Part shown: positions 9,681 to 19,926 of the stretch, piece after piece | How the letters are laid out: each line of letters starts with the position of its first letter | How positions within the stretch are numbered: position 1 is the first letter of the stretch | Assembly: GCF_034387475.1 (NCBI RefSeq) | Contig: NZ_JAXCIL010000002.1 | Span: forward strand, 62,001 to 126,000 | From: Pseudomonas sp. Teo4 | GTDB lineage: Bacteria; Pseudomonadota; Gammaproteobacteria; Pseudomonadales; Pseudomonadaceae | Direction of reading: 5' to 3' | DNA: 64,000 bases | Notes under the pieces: generated by a model | The model's input: only the letters and a program-made list of their open reading frames with translations | What the model was told of the DNA's origin: nothing | Databases searched by the model: none | Program-made: the position numbers and the translations under genes

Positions 9681-10303
9681 TACAGAACTCCCAGCAGGTA
9701 GACGACGGTGAATACGCAGATCCAGACCACGTCCAGGAAGTGCCAGAACAGGCTCAGGCAGCTCATGCGGGTCTTGGCGGTCGGCGTGATGCCGTGCTTG
9801 TTGATCTGGAACATCATGATTGCCATCCAGATCAGGCCGGCAGTCACGTGCAGACCGTGGGTACCTACCAGGGCGAAGAAGCCCGACAGGAAGCCACTGC
9901 GCTGCGGGCCGAAGCCCTCACCGATCAGGTGATGGAATTCATAGATTTCCATCGCGATGAAGCCAGCACCGAACAGGAAGGTCACAGCCAACCAGCCCAG
10001 TACACCTGCTTTGCTACCGGCGAACATCTTCAGCATGGCGAAGCCGAAGGTGATCGAGGACAGCAGCAGGAACGCGGTTTCAACCAGCACGAAGTCGAGC
10101 TGGAAGATGTCGTGACCCGACGGGCCGCCGGCAAAACTGCCGGACAGCACCGCGTAGGTGGCGAAGAGCGACGCAAACAGAATGCAGTCGGTCATCAGGT
10201 ACAGCCAGAAACCGAGTACGGTCATCTGGCCCGAGTCGTGGTGGTGGTCGTCATGCCCATGGTCGTGACCATGAGCAGCACCGTGCATTACTTGACTGGA
10301 CAT
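9680..10303 (-). CDS. cyoC: Cytochrome bo3 oxidase subunit III (207 aa)
   Basis: A haem-copper oxidase subunit III with five hydrophobic helices. After a His/Asp-rich N-terminus ([20 protein letters not shown]) come [33 protein letters not shown] and the C-terminal [18 protein letters not shown], which carry the family's conserved residues. The subunit has no redox centre and stabilises the complex in the inner membrane. It starts 3 nt after the cyoB stop and overlaps cyoD. The His-rich tail is longer than in enteric CyoC, which I take as lineage variation. Confidence 0.94.
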   Translation of the reverse strand: MSSQVMHGAAHGHDHGHDDHHHDSGQMTVLGFWLYLMTDCILFASLFATYAVLSGSFAGGPSGHDIFQLDFVLVETAFLLLSSITFGFAMLKMFAGSKAGVLGWLAVTFLFGAGFIAMEIYEFHHLIGEGFGPQRSGFLSGFFALVGTHGLHVTAGLIWMAIMMFQINKHGITPTAKTRMSCLSLFWHFLDVVWICVFTVVYLLGVL

Positions 10304-10306
10304 TGA

Positions 10307-12325
10307 TTACACCCGCTCAAACGATTCGACACGTGCGCCGGCAGGCAGAGCACCTGCTTTGGCCAGCGCTTTCATGCGCTCGCCTTCGATGCGCGCCACT
10401 TCTTCGGCCGGAACCATGTAGCCCTGGTCGTCACGCGCAGCGTGGCGAACGAAGACAGCGATGGTTGCAACCAGGCTTGCGCCAACCAGCCACCAGATGT
10501 GCCAGATGAAAGCGAAGCCGAAGACGGTCAGGAACAGGCCCATGAACAAACCGGTGGAGGTGTTGCTCGGCATGTGGATCGCGTCGAACTTGGTCGCCGG
10601 CTTGTAAGCCTTACCGGTTTCCTTGGTTTCGTGCCAGGCATCCAGACCAACCTGCTCAGGCATGTGAGCGAAGTTGTAGAACGGAGGTGGCGACGAAGTC
10701 GACCATTCCAGGGTACGGCCGCCCCATGGGTCGCCGGTCACGTCCAGGTTCTGGTTGCGGTCGCGGATCGAGACAACGATCTGGATCAGCTGGCAAGCGA
10801 TACCGAACAGGATCAGCACGGCGCCGGCAACGGCTACGTACAGGTAGGGTTCCCACAGTGGGTTGTCGGAGTGGTTCAGACGACGGGTCATGCCCATGAA
10901 GCCCAGAGCGTACAGCGGCATGAACGCTACGTAGAAGCCAGAGATCCAGAACCAGAAGGCAGCTTTGCCCCACTTCTCGTTCAGCTTGAAGCCGAACGCT
11001 TTTGGCCACCAGTAAGCGAAGCCGGCGATGTAGCCGAATACCGCACCACCGATGATCACGTTGTGGAAGTGAGCGATTACGAACAGGCTGTTGTGCAGAA
11101 CGAAGTCAGCACCTGGAACAGCCAGCAGAACGCCAGTCATACCACCGATCGAGAAGGTGATCATGAAGCCCAGGGTCCACAGCATTGGCGCGGTGAAGCG
11201 CACACGGCCCTGGTACATGGTGAACAGCCAGTTGAACAGCTTCACACCAGTCGGAATGGAGATCAGCATCGTCGCCAGGCCGAAGAAGGTGTTGACGCTG
11301 GCGCCGGCACCCATGGTGAAGAAGTGGTGCAGCCATACAGCGAAGCCCAGAACGGCGATGGCGCCCGATGCGTAGATCATCGAGTGGTGGCCGAACAGAC
11401 GCTTGCCGGAGAAGGTCGAAGTCACTTCCGAGAACACGCCGAAGGCCGGCAGGATCAGGATGTAAACCTCAGGGTGACCCCACGCCCAGAACAGGTTGAC
11501 GTACATCATCGGGTTCCCACCAAGCTCGTTGGTGAAAATGTGGAAGTCCAGATAACGGTCAACAGTCAGCAGAGCGAGTGCAGCGGTCAGGATCGGGAAC
11601 GAAGCCACGATCAGCACGTTGGCCCAGGTGCAGGTCCAGGTGAAGATCGGCATGTCCATCAGCTTCATGCCAGGGGCGCGCATCTTCATCACGGTGACGA
11701 GGAAGTTCACGCCTGTCAGTGTCGTACCCAAGCCTGAGAGCTGTAGCGCCCAGATGTAGTAGTCGACACCCACCCCAGGGCTGTACTGAATGCCCGCGAG
11801 CGGCGGATAGGCAACCCAGCCGGTCTTGGCGAATTCACCAACGCCCAGCGAGATGTTGACCAGCAGCACGCCTGCCAGCAGCAGGTAGAAGCTCAGGGAG
11901 TTCAGGAACGGGAAGGCAACGTCACGTGCACCGATCTGCAGAGGAACCGCCAGGTTCATCAGACCAGTGAAGAACGGCATCGCCATGAAGATGATCATGA
12001 TCACACCGTGAGCGGTGAAGATCTGGTCATAGTGTTCAGGCGGCAGGTAGCCTTCGGAGCCGCCGGTAGCAGCAGCCAGCTGGGTACGCATCATGATGGC
12101 GTCGGCGAAGCCGCGCAGCAGCATGACCATCGCGACGATGATGTACATCACCCCGATTTTCTTGTGGTCGACCGTGGTCAGCCACTCAGTCCACAAGTAG
12201 GTCCACTTGCGGAAGTAGGTGATAGCACCAACGACAGCGATACCACCGAGCGCGATCATGGCAAGCGTCACCATGACTATCGGCTCGTGATAGGGTATCG
12301 CCTCCAGGCTTAATTTACCGAACAT
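10307..12325 (-). CDS. cyoB: Cytochrome bo3 ubiquinol oxidase subunit I (672 aa)
   Basis: This is the catalytic subunit of the proton-pumping quinol oxidase, holding haem b, haem o3 and CuB. Visible motifs include [14 protein letters not shown] (haem b ligand region), [17 protein letters not shown] (CuB His with the cross-linked Tyr region) and [13 protein letters not shown] (haem ligands). About 15 membrane helices fit the 672-residue length. The start ATG at 12325 is preceded by GAGGAGTAAGAG and lies 3 nt after cyoA. In P. putida Cyo is the main high-aeration oxidase, known to respond to Anr and to Crc/Hfq; I did not find a convincing Crc motif here. Confidence 0.97.
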   Translation of the reverse strand: MFGKLSLEAIPYHEPIVMVTLAMIALGGIAVVGAITYFRKWTYLWTEWLTTVDHKKIGVMYIIVAMVMLLRGFADAIMMRTQLAAATGGSEGYLPPEHYDQIFTAHGVIMIIFMAMPFFTGLMNLAVPLQIGARDVAFPFLNSLSFYLLLAGVLLVNISLGVGEFAKTGWVAYPPLAGIQYSPGVGVDYYIWALQLSGLGTTLTGVNFLVTVMKMRAPGMKLMDMPIFTWTCTWANVLIVASFPILTAALALLTVDRYLDFHIFTNELGGNPMMYVNLFWAWGHPEVYILILPAFGVFSEVTSTFSGKRLFGHHSMIYASGAIAVLGFAVWLHHFFTMGAGASVNTFFGLATMLISIPTGVKLFNWLFTMYQGRVRFTAPMLWTLGFMITFSIGGMTGVLLAVPGADFVLHNSLFVIAHFHNVIIGGAVFGYIAGFAYWWPKAFGFKLNEKWGKAAFWFWISGFYVAFMPLYALGFMGMTRRLNHSDNPLWEPYLYVAVAGAVLILFGIACQLIQIVVSIRDRNQNLDVTGDPWGGRTLEWSTSSPPPFYNFAHMPEQVGLDAWHETKETGKAYKPATKFDAIHMPSNTSTGLFMGLFLTVFGFAFIWHIWWLVGASLVATIAVFVRHAARDDQGYMVPAEEVARIEGERMKALAKAGALPAGARVESFERV

Positions 12326-12328
12326 CTC

Positions 12329-13273
12329 TTACTCCTCTGCACCGGCAGCTGGTTGCATACTCGATTCCACACCCTTGGTAGTGGCCAGGTCTTTGCTGCC
12401 TGCTTCTTCGTGGCTCGGACGACCGCGATTCATACCTTCGTACTTGTCGACGATGATCTGGAACTGGTCAGGCGAGGCCTCGCTGTACAGCGCGACTGGG
12501 TTGTTTTCGCTTGGTTTGGCCAAGGCGTCGTATTCGGCCTTGTCCAGCTTCTTCGGCGACTGCTTGACCTCGGCGACCCACTTGTCGAAGTCTTCCTGAG
12601 AGGTTGCAGTGGCCTTGAATTTCATGCCGGTGAAGCCAGCGCCGCTGTAGTTGGCGCTGATACCGTCGAACTCGCCGTTCTCGTTGGCGATCAGGTGCAG
12701 CTTGGTGGTCATGCCCGCCATCGCGTAGATCTGGCCGCCCAGACCTGGGATGAAGAACGAGTTCATCACGGCGTCGGAGGTCACACGGAAGTTGACCGGG
12801 GTGTTAGCCGGGAAGACGATCTTGTTGACCGTGGCAATGCCTTGTTCCGGGTAGATGAACAGCCATTTCCAGTCCAGCGCGACCACGTCGATCTGCACCG
12901 GTTTCACGTCGGAATCCAGTGGACGGTACGGGTCCAGCTTGTGGGTGGAGTGGTAGGTGACGTAACCCAGGGCGATGATGATGATGATCGGGATGATCCA
13001 CACCGCTGCCTCGATCTTGGTCGAGTGCGACCAGTCAGGCGTGTAGGTGGCAGCCTTGTTGGAAGCACGGTACTTCCAGGCGAACGCCACGGTCATGATG
13101 ATGACCGGAATCACCACCAGCAGCATCAGGCCGGTAGCGATAAGGATGAGGTTCTTTTGCTCAATGCCGACCTGACCTTTCGGGTCGAGCAGGGTCCAGT
13201 TGCACCCACTGAGTAAAAGCATGCCTAAAAAGGGCAATATGCCAAACAGTCTGGGGTAACGCTTTTTACTCAT
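12329..13273 (-). CDS. cyoA: Cytochrome bo3 ubiquinol oxidase subunit II (314 aa)
   Basis: CyoA is the quinol-oxidase subunit II. The N-terminus [11 protein letters not shown] leads to a lipobox (LLLSGCNW, Cys about residue 24), so the mature protein is lipidated. Two transmembrane helices follow (about 42-64 and 87-107), then a cupredoxin-like periplasmic domain ([21 protein letters not shown]) lacking the CuA ligand set, as expected for a quinol rather than cytochrome c oxidase. The Pro/Ala-rich C-terminus is usual. The ATG at 13273 has GAGG about 9 nt upstream. It is the first gene of the operon and carries a very long upstream region. Confidence 0.96.
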   Translation of the reverse strand: MSKKRYPRLFGILPFLGMLLLSGCNWTLLDPKGQVGIEQKNLILIATGLMLLVVIPVIIMTVAFAWKYRASNKAATYTPDWSHSTKIEAAVWIIPIIIIIALGYVTYHSTHKLDPYRPLDSDVKPVQIDVVALDWKWLFIYPEQGIATVNKIVFPANTPVNFRVTSDAVMNSFFIPGLGGQIYAMAGMTTKLHLIANENGEFDGISANYSGAGFTGMKFKATATSQEDFDKWVAEVKQSPKKLDKAEYDALAKPSENNPVALYSEASPDQFQIIVDKYEGMNRGRPSHEEAGSKDLATTKGVESSMQPAAGAEE

Positions 13274-13603
13274 CTCACGACCTCTAGATCAGCTTGCTTC
13301 AATGCAATTTGTGTTTTGGTAGCCAACACTTCGTCCTGCCAAGTGCGGCATTTCGCGCCCGTACTCGCTCCTGCCCGGGGTCCGACTGCAGGAACCTTGG
13401 CGTCAAGCGGGTTAGCGGTGCTTATGGTTTCGTAGGCAACAGGCCTGTACTTCAGACCAAGTCCATTTGGTGCGGGAAAACGCGGAGGGGGGTCCGCCCG
13501 GTATCGCCGTTGGGCGAAACTTGACGAAGTCAGCAATAAGGGAGCGCTGCGGCTTCCTTCAATCCTGCGACTCGCAAGCAGTGCCGAACGGAAATTGGGG
13601 GCG

Positions 13604-13632
13604 ATTGTAGATAGGTCGCTTACCCTTGACTA
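13604..13632 (-). promoter_or_regulatory. Candidate sigma-70 promoter of the cyo operon
   Basis: On the minus strand a good -10 hexamer TACAAT (13609 to 13604) is preceded, at 17 bp, by a weak -35 TAGTCA (13632 to 13627). RNA would begin near 13597. The surrounding AT content is locally higher than in the leader. The weak -35 suggests dependence on an activator or on another promoter. Confidence 0.4.
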
Positions 13633-13755
13633 TGACTTATTGAGCAACAGTCTTTTACAGAATCTGCAACAATAGCACTCGAAAAATCAACTTCGCGACA
13701 GTTTGTCGCACCCCGCTTGATAGCTCTCAAACCCGCATTCTGCAAGGCTTCGTGA

Positions 13756-13769
13756 TTGATCTGGATCAA
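13756..13769. promoter_or_regulatory. Anr/FNR-type box upstream of cyo
   Basis: TTGATCTGGATCAA is a perfect match to the TTGAT-N4-ATCAA consensus bound by the oxygen sensor Anr. It lies 483 bp upstream of the cyoA start and about 66 bp past the dsbB stop. Anr is known to influence expression of the terminal oxidases in P. putida, including Cyo, so the location fits. It is centred about 160 bp upstream of my candidate start point, so either Anr acts at a distance or there is another, upstream promoter. Confidence 0.75.
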
Positions 13770-13834
13770 GCGGGAGGTGACTTTTCGCTCTTCTCACGCG
13801 GCGTAAAAGACCACGTGGAAATCGGGACTTTTGT

Positions 13835-14341
13835 CTAAGACCCACGTCGGTTGCGGTAGATCCCCAGCGGTACCAGGATGGCCGTGAGAACGAATGCAAC
13901 CAGCGCCCATTGCGCCAGCGACAAGCCGAGGATCGGCGGGTACGGCGTGCTGCAGAAGCCGTCGACCTGGAACGCCAGCGGCCACAGTTTGGCCAACGGC
14001 AGGTCGTCGACGATCGGTTGCAGGGTGTCAATGCCACAACTGACCATCGGGTTGGCGAGTATATACACATGGTTGCCCGCCGCAACGATTCCGCCAATCG
14101 CACTGAGCACCACCAGAGCCTCGAAGAAGGTCAGGCTGCGGCGCCCGGGCATGGCGGCGGCGATGAACGCGAACACGGCAATGAACAGCAAGGCGTAGCG
14201 CTGCAGAATGCACAGTGGGCAAGGGGCCTCGCCGAGCACCACTTGCATGTAGAGCGCGCCACCGATCAGGGAGAGGCAGATCACCCCCAGCAGCACCAGA
14301 AAGCGCCGTTCCCGATTCAGGCGCGATGTTTGTTCGTTCAT
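13835..14341 (-). CDS. dsbB: Disulfide bond formation protein B (168 aa)
   Basis: DsbB is an inner-membrane enzyme that reoxidises the periplasmic thiol oxidase DsbA and passes electrons to quinone. Four membrane helices are visible. The first periplasmic loop has the CPLC motif (EAPCPLCILQRY) and the second holds a Cys pair (SCGIDTL and FCSTPYPP). I chose the ATG at 14341 (MNEQTSRLNRERR), which has AAGGA 7 nt upstream and gives the normal length; the frame stays open further upstream but codes for nothing recognisable. Its electrons feed the quinone pool, which the neighbouring Cyo oxidase drains, although the genes are probably transcribed separately. Confidence 0.95.
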   Translation of the reverse strand: MNEQTSRLNRERRFLVLLGVICLSLIGGALYMQVVLGEAPCPLCILQRYALLFIAVFAFIAAAMPGRRSLTFFEALVVLSAIGGIVAAGNHVYILANPMVSCGIDTLQPIVDDLPLAKLWPLAFQVDGFCSTPYPPILGLSLAQWALVAFVLTAILVPLGIYRNRRGS

Positions 14342-14726
14342 TGCCGATTCCTTCGATGGAGAGTGGCAGCGTGCAATTCGCCTGCCTTGCGCAAGTCTAC
14401 ACGCCGGCTTGACCTTTGAGCATGTCGAGGAAGCGGCATGGCAGCGCTGCGCTGCGCTATCCAGAGATGGCTGAGACCTGTTGACGCGACGTGGGTTCAA
14501 CGTCGGCCCGCAAAAAACGGCTGCCCGGATGTCGCGCAGGGGCAAGCCCCTCGACACCCGGGAGTGAAGGATACAGTGATTAAAGGAGGATTAAAGGTGA
14601 AAGATGGTCAGTGCAGATTCATCTTCTCTTTATATATAGCTGTACCGGCCTGATCGCCGGAAAGCCGGCTCCCACGGGTTCTGTGAGAGCCGGCTTGCCG
14701 GCGATCAGGCCAGTACCGTCAGCGCA
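14342..14726. other. Intergenic region between hmp and dsbB
   Basis: This 385-bp gap contains a REP pair (14643-14717) near the hmp end and an AT-rich patch (14622-14640, TTCTCTTTATATATAGC). On the plus strand a strong ribosome-binding site AAAGGAGG (14582-14589) precedes a GTG at 14597 that opens only an 18-codon frame ending at 14653. Nothing else resembling a gene is seen. Confidence 0.5.
14643..14717. repeat. REP pair (BIME)
   Basis: Two inverted REP copies with only a short spacer lie just past the hmp stop. The left copy has one change in the core (GCCGGAAAGCCGGC). Confidence 0.88.
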
Positions 14727-15905
14727 TCACTCCAGCGCAGCCGCCGGCCCGAAGAACTCGTAGCGGCTCTGCTGCTCGGGTACGCCCAACCCTTTCAGAT
14801 GGCGCTTCACCGCTGCCATGAAGCCCTTCGGCCCCAGGAAGTAGGCATCCACGTCTCGCTCGACGGGCATCCACTCGGCCAGCAGGTCCTCGCTCAACAG
14901 GCCAACCGCATGGGCATCGCCGCTTGCGTCCGCTTCGGCGTAGCAATAGAAGTGCTGCAGTTGCGGGTGGCGCTCGGCCAACTCGCCGACCCAATCGCGG
15001 AAGGCATGCACCGCGCTATTGCGCGCACAGTGAATGAAATGCACGGGACGCTGGGTCTTGAGCGCCGCCTCCAGCATCGCCAGGGTTGGGGTGATGCCCA
15101 CACCACCGCTGATCAGCACCAACGGTTTGTCGCTGGCGGCCAGGGTAAAGTCGCCAGACGGCGGGAACAGCTGCAGGGTATCGCCGACGTTCAGCTTGTC
15201 GTGCAGGTAGTTGGAAACCTTGCCACCGGCCTCGCGCTTGACGCTGATGCGGTACTCCTTGCCGTCGCACAGTGCCGACAGCGAGTAATTGCGGCGTTGC
15301 TCGGCCCCGTCGATGAACAGCTGCAAGCCAATGTACTGGCCCGGTTCAGCCTTGAGCACCGGCTTGCCATCCACCGGGGCAAAGTAGAACGAGACGATCT
15401 CGCTGCTCTCCTGCTCACGGCGTACCAGGCGGAACTCACGGGTGCCACGCCAGCCACCAGCGGCTTCTTCCTTCTGCTTGTAGAGGCTTTCTTCCGCGCC
15501 GATGAGGATATCGGCCAGTTGGCCATAGGCCGCGCCCCAAGCCGCGATCACCTCGGGAGTGGCGATGTCCTTGCCCAGGACTTCTTCGATAGCCCGCAGC
15601 AGGCAGCTGCCGACGATCGGGTAGTGCTCCGGGAGAATCTGCAGGGCGACATGCTTGTTGATGATCTGGCCGACCAGGCCACCCAGTTGTTCGAGCTGGT
15701 CGATGTGGCGGGCGTACATCAGCACGCCGTTGGCCAGGGCACGTGGCTGGTCACCACTGGCCTGGTGGGCCTGGTTGAACAGAGGACGCACCTCGGGGTA
15801 TTCGCTGAGCATCATCTTGTAGAAGTGAGTGGTCAGCGCTTCGCCACCGCTTTCGAGCAGGGGGACAGTGGCCTTGATGATTGCACGTTGTTCGGCATTG
15901 AGCAT
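14727..15905 (-). CDS. hmp: Flavohaemoglobin / nitric oxide dioxygenase (392 aa)
   Basis: Hmp oxidises nitric oxide to nitrate using O2 and NAD(P)H. Residues 1-140 form a globin domain with the proximal His in INKHVALQ (about residue 85) and the Tyr/Glu contacts of the family. Residues 150-260 form the FAD domain (RNYSLSALCDGKEYRISVKRE) and 265-392 the NAD-binding domain (LISGGVGITPTLAMLEAAL). The length is normal. The ATG at 15905 has AGGAG 8 nt upstream. It is divergent from norR, and the intergenic space holds a sigma-54-like promoter and two NorR-type sites, so induction by NO is expected. The P. aeruginosa counterpart is named fhp. Confidence 0.95.
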   Translation of the reverse strand: MLNAEQRAIIKATVPLLESGGEALTTHFYKMMLSEYPEVRPLFNQAHQASGDQPRALANGVLMYARHIDQLEQLGGLVGQIINKHVALQILPEHYPIVGSCLLRAIEEVLGKDIATPEVIAAWGAAYGQLADILIGAEESLYKQKEEAAGGWRGTREFRLVRREQESSEIVSFYFAPVDGKPVLKAEPGQYIGLQLFIDGAEQRRNYSLSALCDGKEYRISVKREAGGKVSNYLHDKLNVGDTLQLFPPSGDFTLAASDKPLVLISGGVGITPTLAMLEAALKTQRPVHFIHCARNSAVHAFRDWVGELAERHPQLQHFYCYAEADASGDAHAVGLLSEDLLAEWMPVERDVDAYFLGPKGFMAAVKRHLKGLGVPEQQSRYEFFGPAAALE

Positions 15906-15951
15906 TGCAGCGACTCCTGAGCCTGTGGCTTCGAATGGTTGTCATGGCTAT

Positions 15952-15967
15952 TTCAGCAATCGTGCCA
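15952..15967 (-). promoter_or_regulatory. Sigma-54-like promoter of hmp
   Basis: On the minus strand TGGCACGATTGCTGAA matches the -24 element (TGGCAC) perfectly. At the -12 position the conserved GC is replaced by GA, so the match is imperfect. RNA would begin about 36 nt before the hmp ATG. The activator encoded next door is of the sigma-54-dependent class, which supports the call. Confidence 0.5.
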
Positions 15968-16008
15968 ACTCTAAAACCCAATGAAATCAGGGCATTGACG
16001 CAGGTCAT

Positions 16009-16045
16009 GTCAAAACGACCCACCCCGGCGTATAGTCATTAGGAC
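16009..16045. promoter_or_regulatory. Two NorR-type operator half-palindromes (GT-N7-AC)
   Basis: GTCAAAACGAC (16009-16019) and GTCATTAGGAC (16035-16045) both fit the GT-N7-AC pattern reported for NorR enhancer sites. Their starts are 26 bp apart. They lie upstream of the hmp promoter and immediately before norR, so binding could both activate hmp and limit norR. Confidence 0.5.
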
Positions 16046-16059
16046 CAACTGGAGTCTTT

Positions 16060-17610
<1,551 letters not shown>

Positions 17611-17702
17611 CAGCGCGGGCCAAGGGGAAATCCTGCGCCGGGCCTAAAGCCCGGTCGCCGCGCGCCGATAACCCGGCATTCCCTCTTTGAACGAAGGTCA
17701 CC

Positions 17703-18602
17703 ATGGCCACGCAAAATGCCCGCGCGGACGCGTTGTCCCTGCTGCTGTTCACCCTGCGCAGCGGCAAGCTGATGGCAATCAACCTGCTCAAGGTCAGCGA
17801 AATCATCCCCTGCCCGCCCCTGACCCGACTGCCTGAATCGCACCCCCACGTCAAAGGCGTGGCCACCCTGCGCGGTAATTCGCTGTCGGTGATCGACCTG
17901 TCCCGCGCCATCGGCGAGCGTCCCCTGGCCGACCCGGACGGCGGCTGCCTGATCGTCACCGAGATCAGCCGCTCGCGCCAAGGCCTGCATGTGCAGGCCG
18001 TCAGCCGCATCGTTCACTGCCTGACCACCGACATCAAGCCGCCGCCCTATGGTTCGGGCAACCGCTCGTTCATCACCGGCGTGACCCGGGTCGACAACAC
18101 GCTGGTACAGGTGCTGGACATCGAAAAAGTCATCCACGGCATCGCCCCGCCCGAGCCCGAGGCGCACCCCGGTGAAGTGAGCGAGGAAGACGCCAGCCTG
18201 CTGGCCGCGGCCAACATCCTGGTGGTGGACGACAGCCAGGTCGCACTGCAACAGTCGGTGCATACCCTGCGCAACCTGGGCATCGAGTGCCACACCGCCC
18301 GCAGCGCCAAGGACGCCATCAACGTGCTGCTGGAGCTGCAAGGTACCGATCAGGAGATCAATATCATCGTCTCCGACATCGAGATGTCCGAGATGGACGG
18401 CTACGCCTTCACCCGAACCCTGCGCGAAACCCCGGACTTCCAGCACCTGTACATCCTCCTGCACACCTCGCTGGACAGCGCCATGAGCAGCGAGAAGGCC
18501 AAGGTGGCCGGAGCCAATGCCATCCTCACCAAGTTCTCCTCGCCAGAGCTGACCGATTGTCTGGTGGTGGCGGCACGGGCGGTGGTGTTCGCCGAGCACT
18601 GA
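17703..18602 (+). CDS. cheV: Chemotaxis coupling protein CheV (299 aa)
   Basis: The N-terminal half is a CheW-like scaffold domain (about residues 10-155, with LLLFTLRSGKLMAINLLKVSEI and VKGVATLRGNSLSVIDL). The C-terminal half is a receiver domain (about 170-295) with acidic pocket VVDDSQ, phosphoacceptor Asp in IIVSDIEMSEMDGY and a Thr/Lys pair (HTSLD, ILTKF). CheV couples chemoreceptors to CheA and tunes adaptation by its phosphorylation. The gene stands alone between norR and a small secreted protein, far from a main che cluster as far as the window shows. The start ATG has AACGAAGG upstream. Confidence 0.9.
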   Translation: MATQNARADALSLLLFTLRSGKLMAINLLKVSEIIPCPPLTRLPESHPHVKGVATLRGNSLSVIDLSRAIGERPLADPDGGCLIVTEISRSRQGLHVQAVSRIVHCLTTDIKPPPYGSGNRSFITGVTRVDNTLVQVLDIEKVIHGIAPPEPEAHPGEVSEEDASLLAAANILVVDDSQVALQQSVHTLRNLGIECHTARSAKDAINVLLELQGTDQEINIIVSDIEMSEMDGYAFTRTLRETPDFQHLYILLHTSLDSAMSSEKAKVAGANAILTKFSSPELTDCLVVAARAVVFAEH

Positions 18603-18683
18603 TATATTCAGCGACAAACTCCCCGGCTTGCGGCCGGGGTGCAGTGGGGCATAATCGCCCCCTCGGATGATTTTGTACCGGTA

Positions 18684-19001
18684 ATGCGTATGAAGTTTCT
18701 CAGCACCCTCCTCATCACCTGCGCCCTGCTCAGCGGCGCGGCCCAGGCCTCCAACAGCCAGGCCTGGAACGAACAACGCCAGCAAATGCTCAAGGCCTGC
18801 CTCGCGGCCAGCCAGTTCAAGGATGCCCATGCCCGCGGCAAACCCGCGGAGTTCGATGACCAGGTCGGTTTCAGCGCCCTGCTGATCGAAGGTGTTTATC
18901 CACAGAAGCACATGCAGCAACGCACCGGCACCGAACTGTGCCTGTACGACCGCCAGCACCAGCGTGCCTTTGTCAGCGAATGGAACCCGGACGCCAAGTG
19001 A
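18684..19001 (+). CDS. Small exported protein of unknown function (105 aa)
   Basis: The protein begins MRMKFLSTLLITCALLSGAAQA, a clean Sec signal peptide with an AQA cleavage site, leaving about 83 mature residues. Two cysteines remain in the mature part (MLKACLAA and ELCLYD) and could form a disulfide. I do not recognise the family. The start could be 18684 or 18690; neither has a good ribosome-binding site. The stop codon overlaps the next gene's GTG start (GTGA), so the two are translationally coupled, which links an exported protein to a Cys-cluster protein. Confidence 0.7.
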   Translation: MRMKFLSTLLITCALLSGAAQASNSQAWNEQRQQMLKACLAASQFKDAHARGKPAEFDDQVGFSALLIEGVYPQKHMQQRTGTELCLYDRQHQRAFVSEWNPDAK

Positions 19002-19732
19002 ACGACAGTCTGCGTTTTGCCTGCACCGGCTGTGGCAAGTGCTGCACCGGCCACCATGTGCCCCTGACACTGGATGAAACGCGCCAATGGGCTACGTCTG
19101 GCGGCCAGGTGGTGGTGTTGATCGAAGGTTTCGTGGCCGATGGCCCCGGCATGCCTGTCGAGCAGCGCGAGCACGTGCTGCGCCGCTCCCTCACGGTGCC
19201 CTGCGGCAGCGCCGAGGCACGCGTCTCGGTCACCTTTGCCGCGTTCAACCCGGGGCGTTGCCGGAACCTGGACGATGACGACCTGTGCACGATTTATGAG
19301 TCACGGCCGCTGGTGTGCCGCATTTACCCGGTGGAGATCAACCCGCACATTCCCCTGCGGCCGGAAAACAAGGACTGCCCACCCGAAGCATGGGAACAGG
19401 GCCCCGAGCTGATCCATGGCACGCTGCCGGTCGACCCGCATCTGGCGGCGCTGGTGGAAGCTTCGCGCCAGGCCGACCGCGATGACATCACCGCCAAGGT
19501 TGCGCTGTGTCAGGCGTTGGGCATGACCACCAGTGCCCTGAAGGGCCGCGGCTTCACGGCCTACCTGCCGGAAATGGGTATATTTGCCGACGCACTGCAG
19601 CAACCACCCCACCCCCAGCAAACAGACTGGACACTGCATGTGCCTGATGCCGAACTAGGCGCAAGCCTGATTGAGCTTGGCCTGCAGACCACTGCTGAAA
19701 CACCGGTGTATTACGCCTATATAGGCTTTTGA
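18998..19732 (+). CDS. YkgJ-family Cys-cluster protein (244 aa)
   Basis: The start FACTGCGKCCTGHHVPLT carries the CxxCxxCC motif; later cysteines (GRCRNL, DLCTIY, LVCRIYP, DCPPEAW) resemble the Fe-S/zinc YkgJ family. The C-terminal part (about 150-244) is an additional domain not present in the short family members. I chose the GTG at 18998, giving MNDSLRFACTGCG, because it overlaps the upstream stop by 4 bp; an in-frame ATG at 18980 is an alternative. The function is unknown. A REP pair follows the stop. Confidence 0.8.
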   Translation: MNDSLRFACTGCGKCCTGHHVPLTLDETRQWATSGGQVVVLIEGFVADGPGMPVEQREHVLRRSLTVPCGSAEARVSVTFAAFNPGRCRNLDDDDLCTIYESRPLVCRIYPVEINPHIPLRPENKDCPPEAWEQGPELIHGTLPVDPHLAALVEASRQADRDDITAKVALCQALGMTTSALKGRGFTAYLPEMGIFADALQQPPHPQQTDWTLHVPDAELGASLIELGLQTTAETPVYYAYIGF

Positions 19733-19773
19733 GCTGACAAGTTCCCTGCAAGCGCAAATTTTTTGCGTTGCCT

Positions 19774-19876
19774 GTACCGGCCTCATCGCCGGCAAGCCGG
19801 CTCCTACAGGTAATGCAATGATATTGAGAACGTCGCGGTCCATGTGGGAGCCGGCTTGCCGGCGATGAGGCCAGTA
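19774..19876. repeat. REP pair (BIME)
   Basis: Two inverted REP copies flank a 44-bp spacer between the convergent ends of the Cys-cluster gene and the PAS chemoreceptor gene. Confidence 0.9.
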
Positions 19877-19926
19877 GGCCGTTAACCGCAGGGCCAGCAG
19901 CGAATGCCCCACGTTCCGGCCGACAC

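Larger units (their letters stand above)
13274..13834. other. Long untranslated region between dsbB and cyoA
   Basis: This is a 561-bp stretch with no convincing gene; short frames at 13270-13536 have no ribosome-binding site or recognisable product. It holds a candidate cyo promoter, a 15-bp perfect palindrome GCGACAGTTTGTCGC (13695-13709) and an Anr-type box, each described separately. If the promoter call is right the cyo mRNA has a leader of about 320 nt, enough room for post-transcriptional control. Confidence 0.6.

Noticed and set aside
10442..11737. 431-residue plus-strand frame
   Set aside because: Antisense to cyoB, which has clear haem-copper oxidase motifs. Similar shadow frames oppose fruB (34963-36456), the REC-TPR gene (60118-62007), cheV (17523-19070) and the flavohaemoglobin gene (14799-15920).
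13270..13536. 88-residue minus-strand frame upstream of cyoA
   Set aside because: It has no ribosome-binding site or recognisable sequence and overlaps the cyoA start; it is more likely leader.
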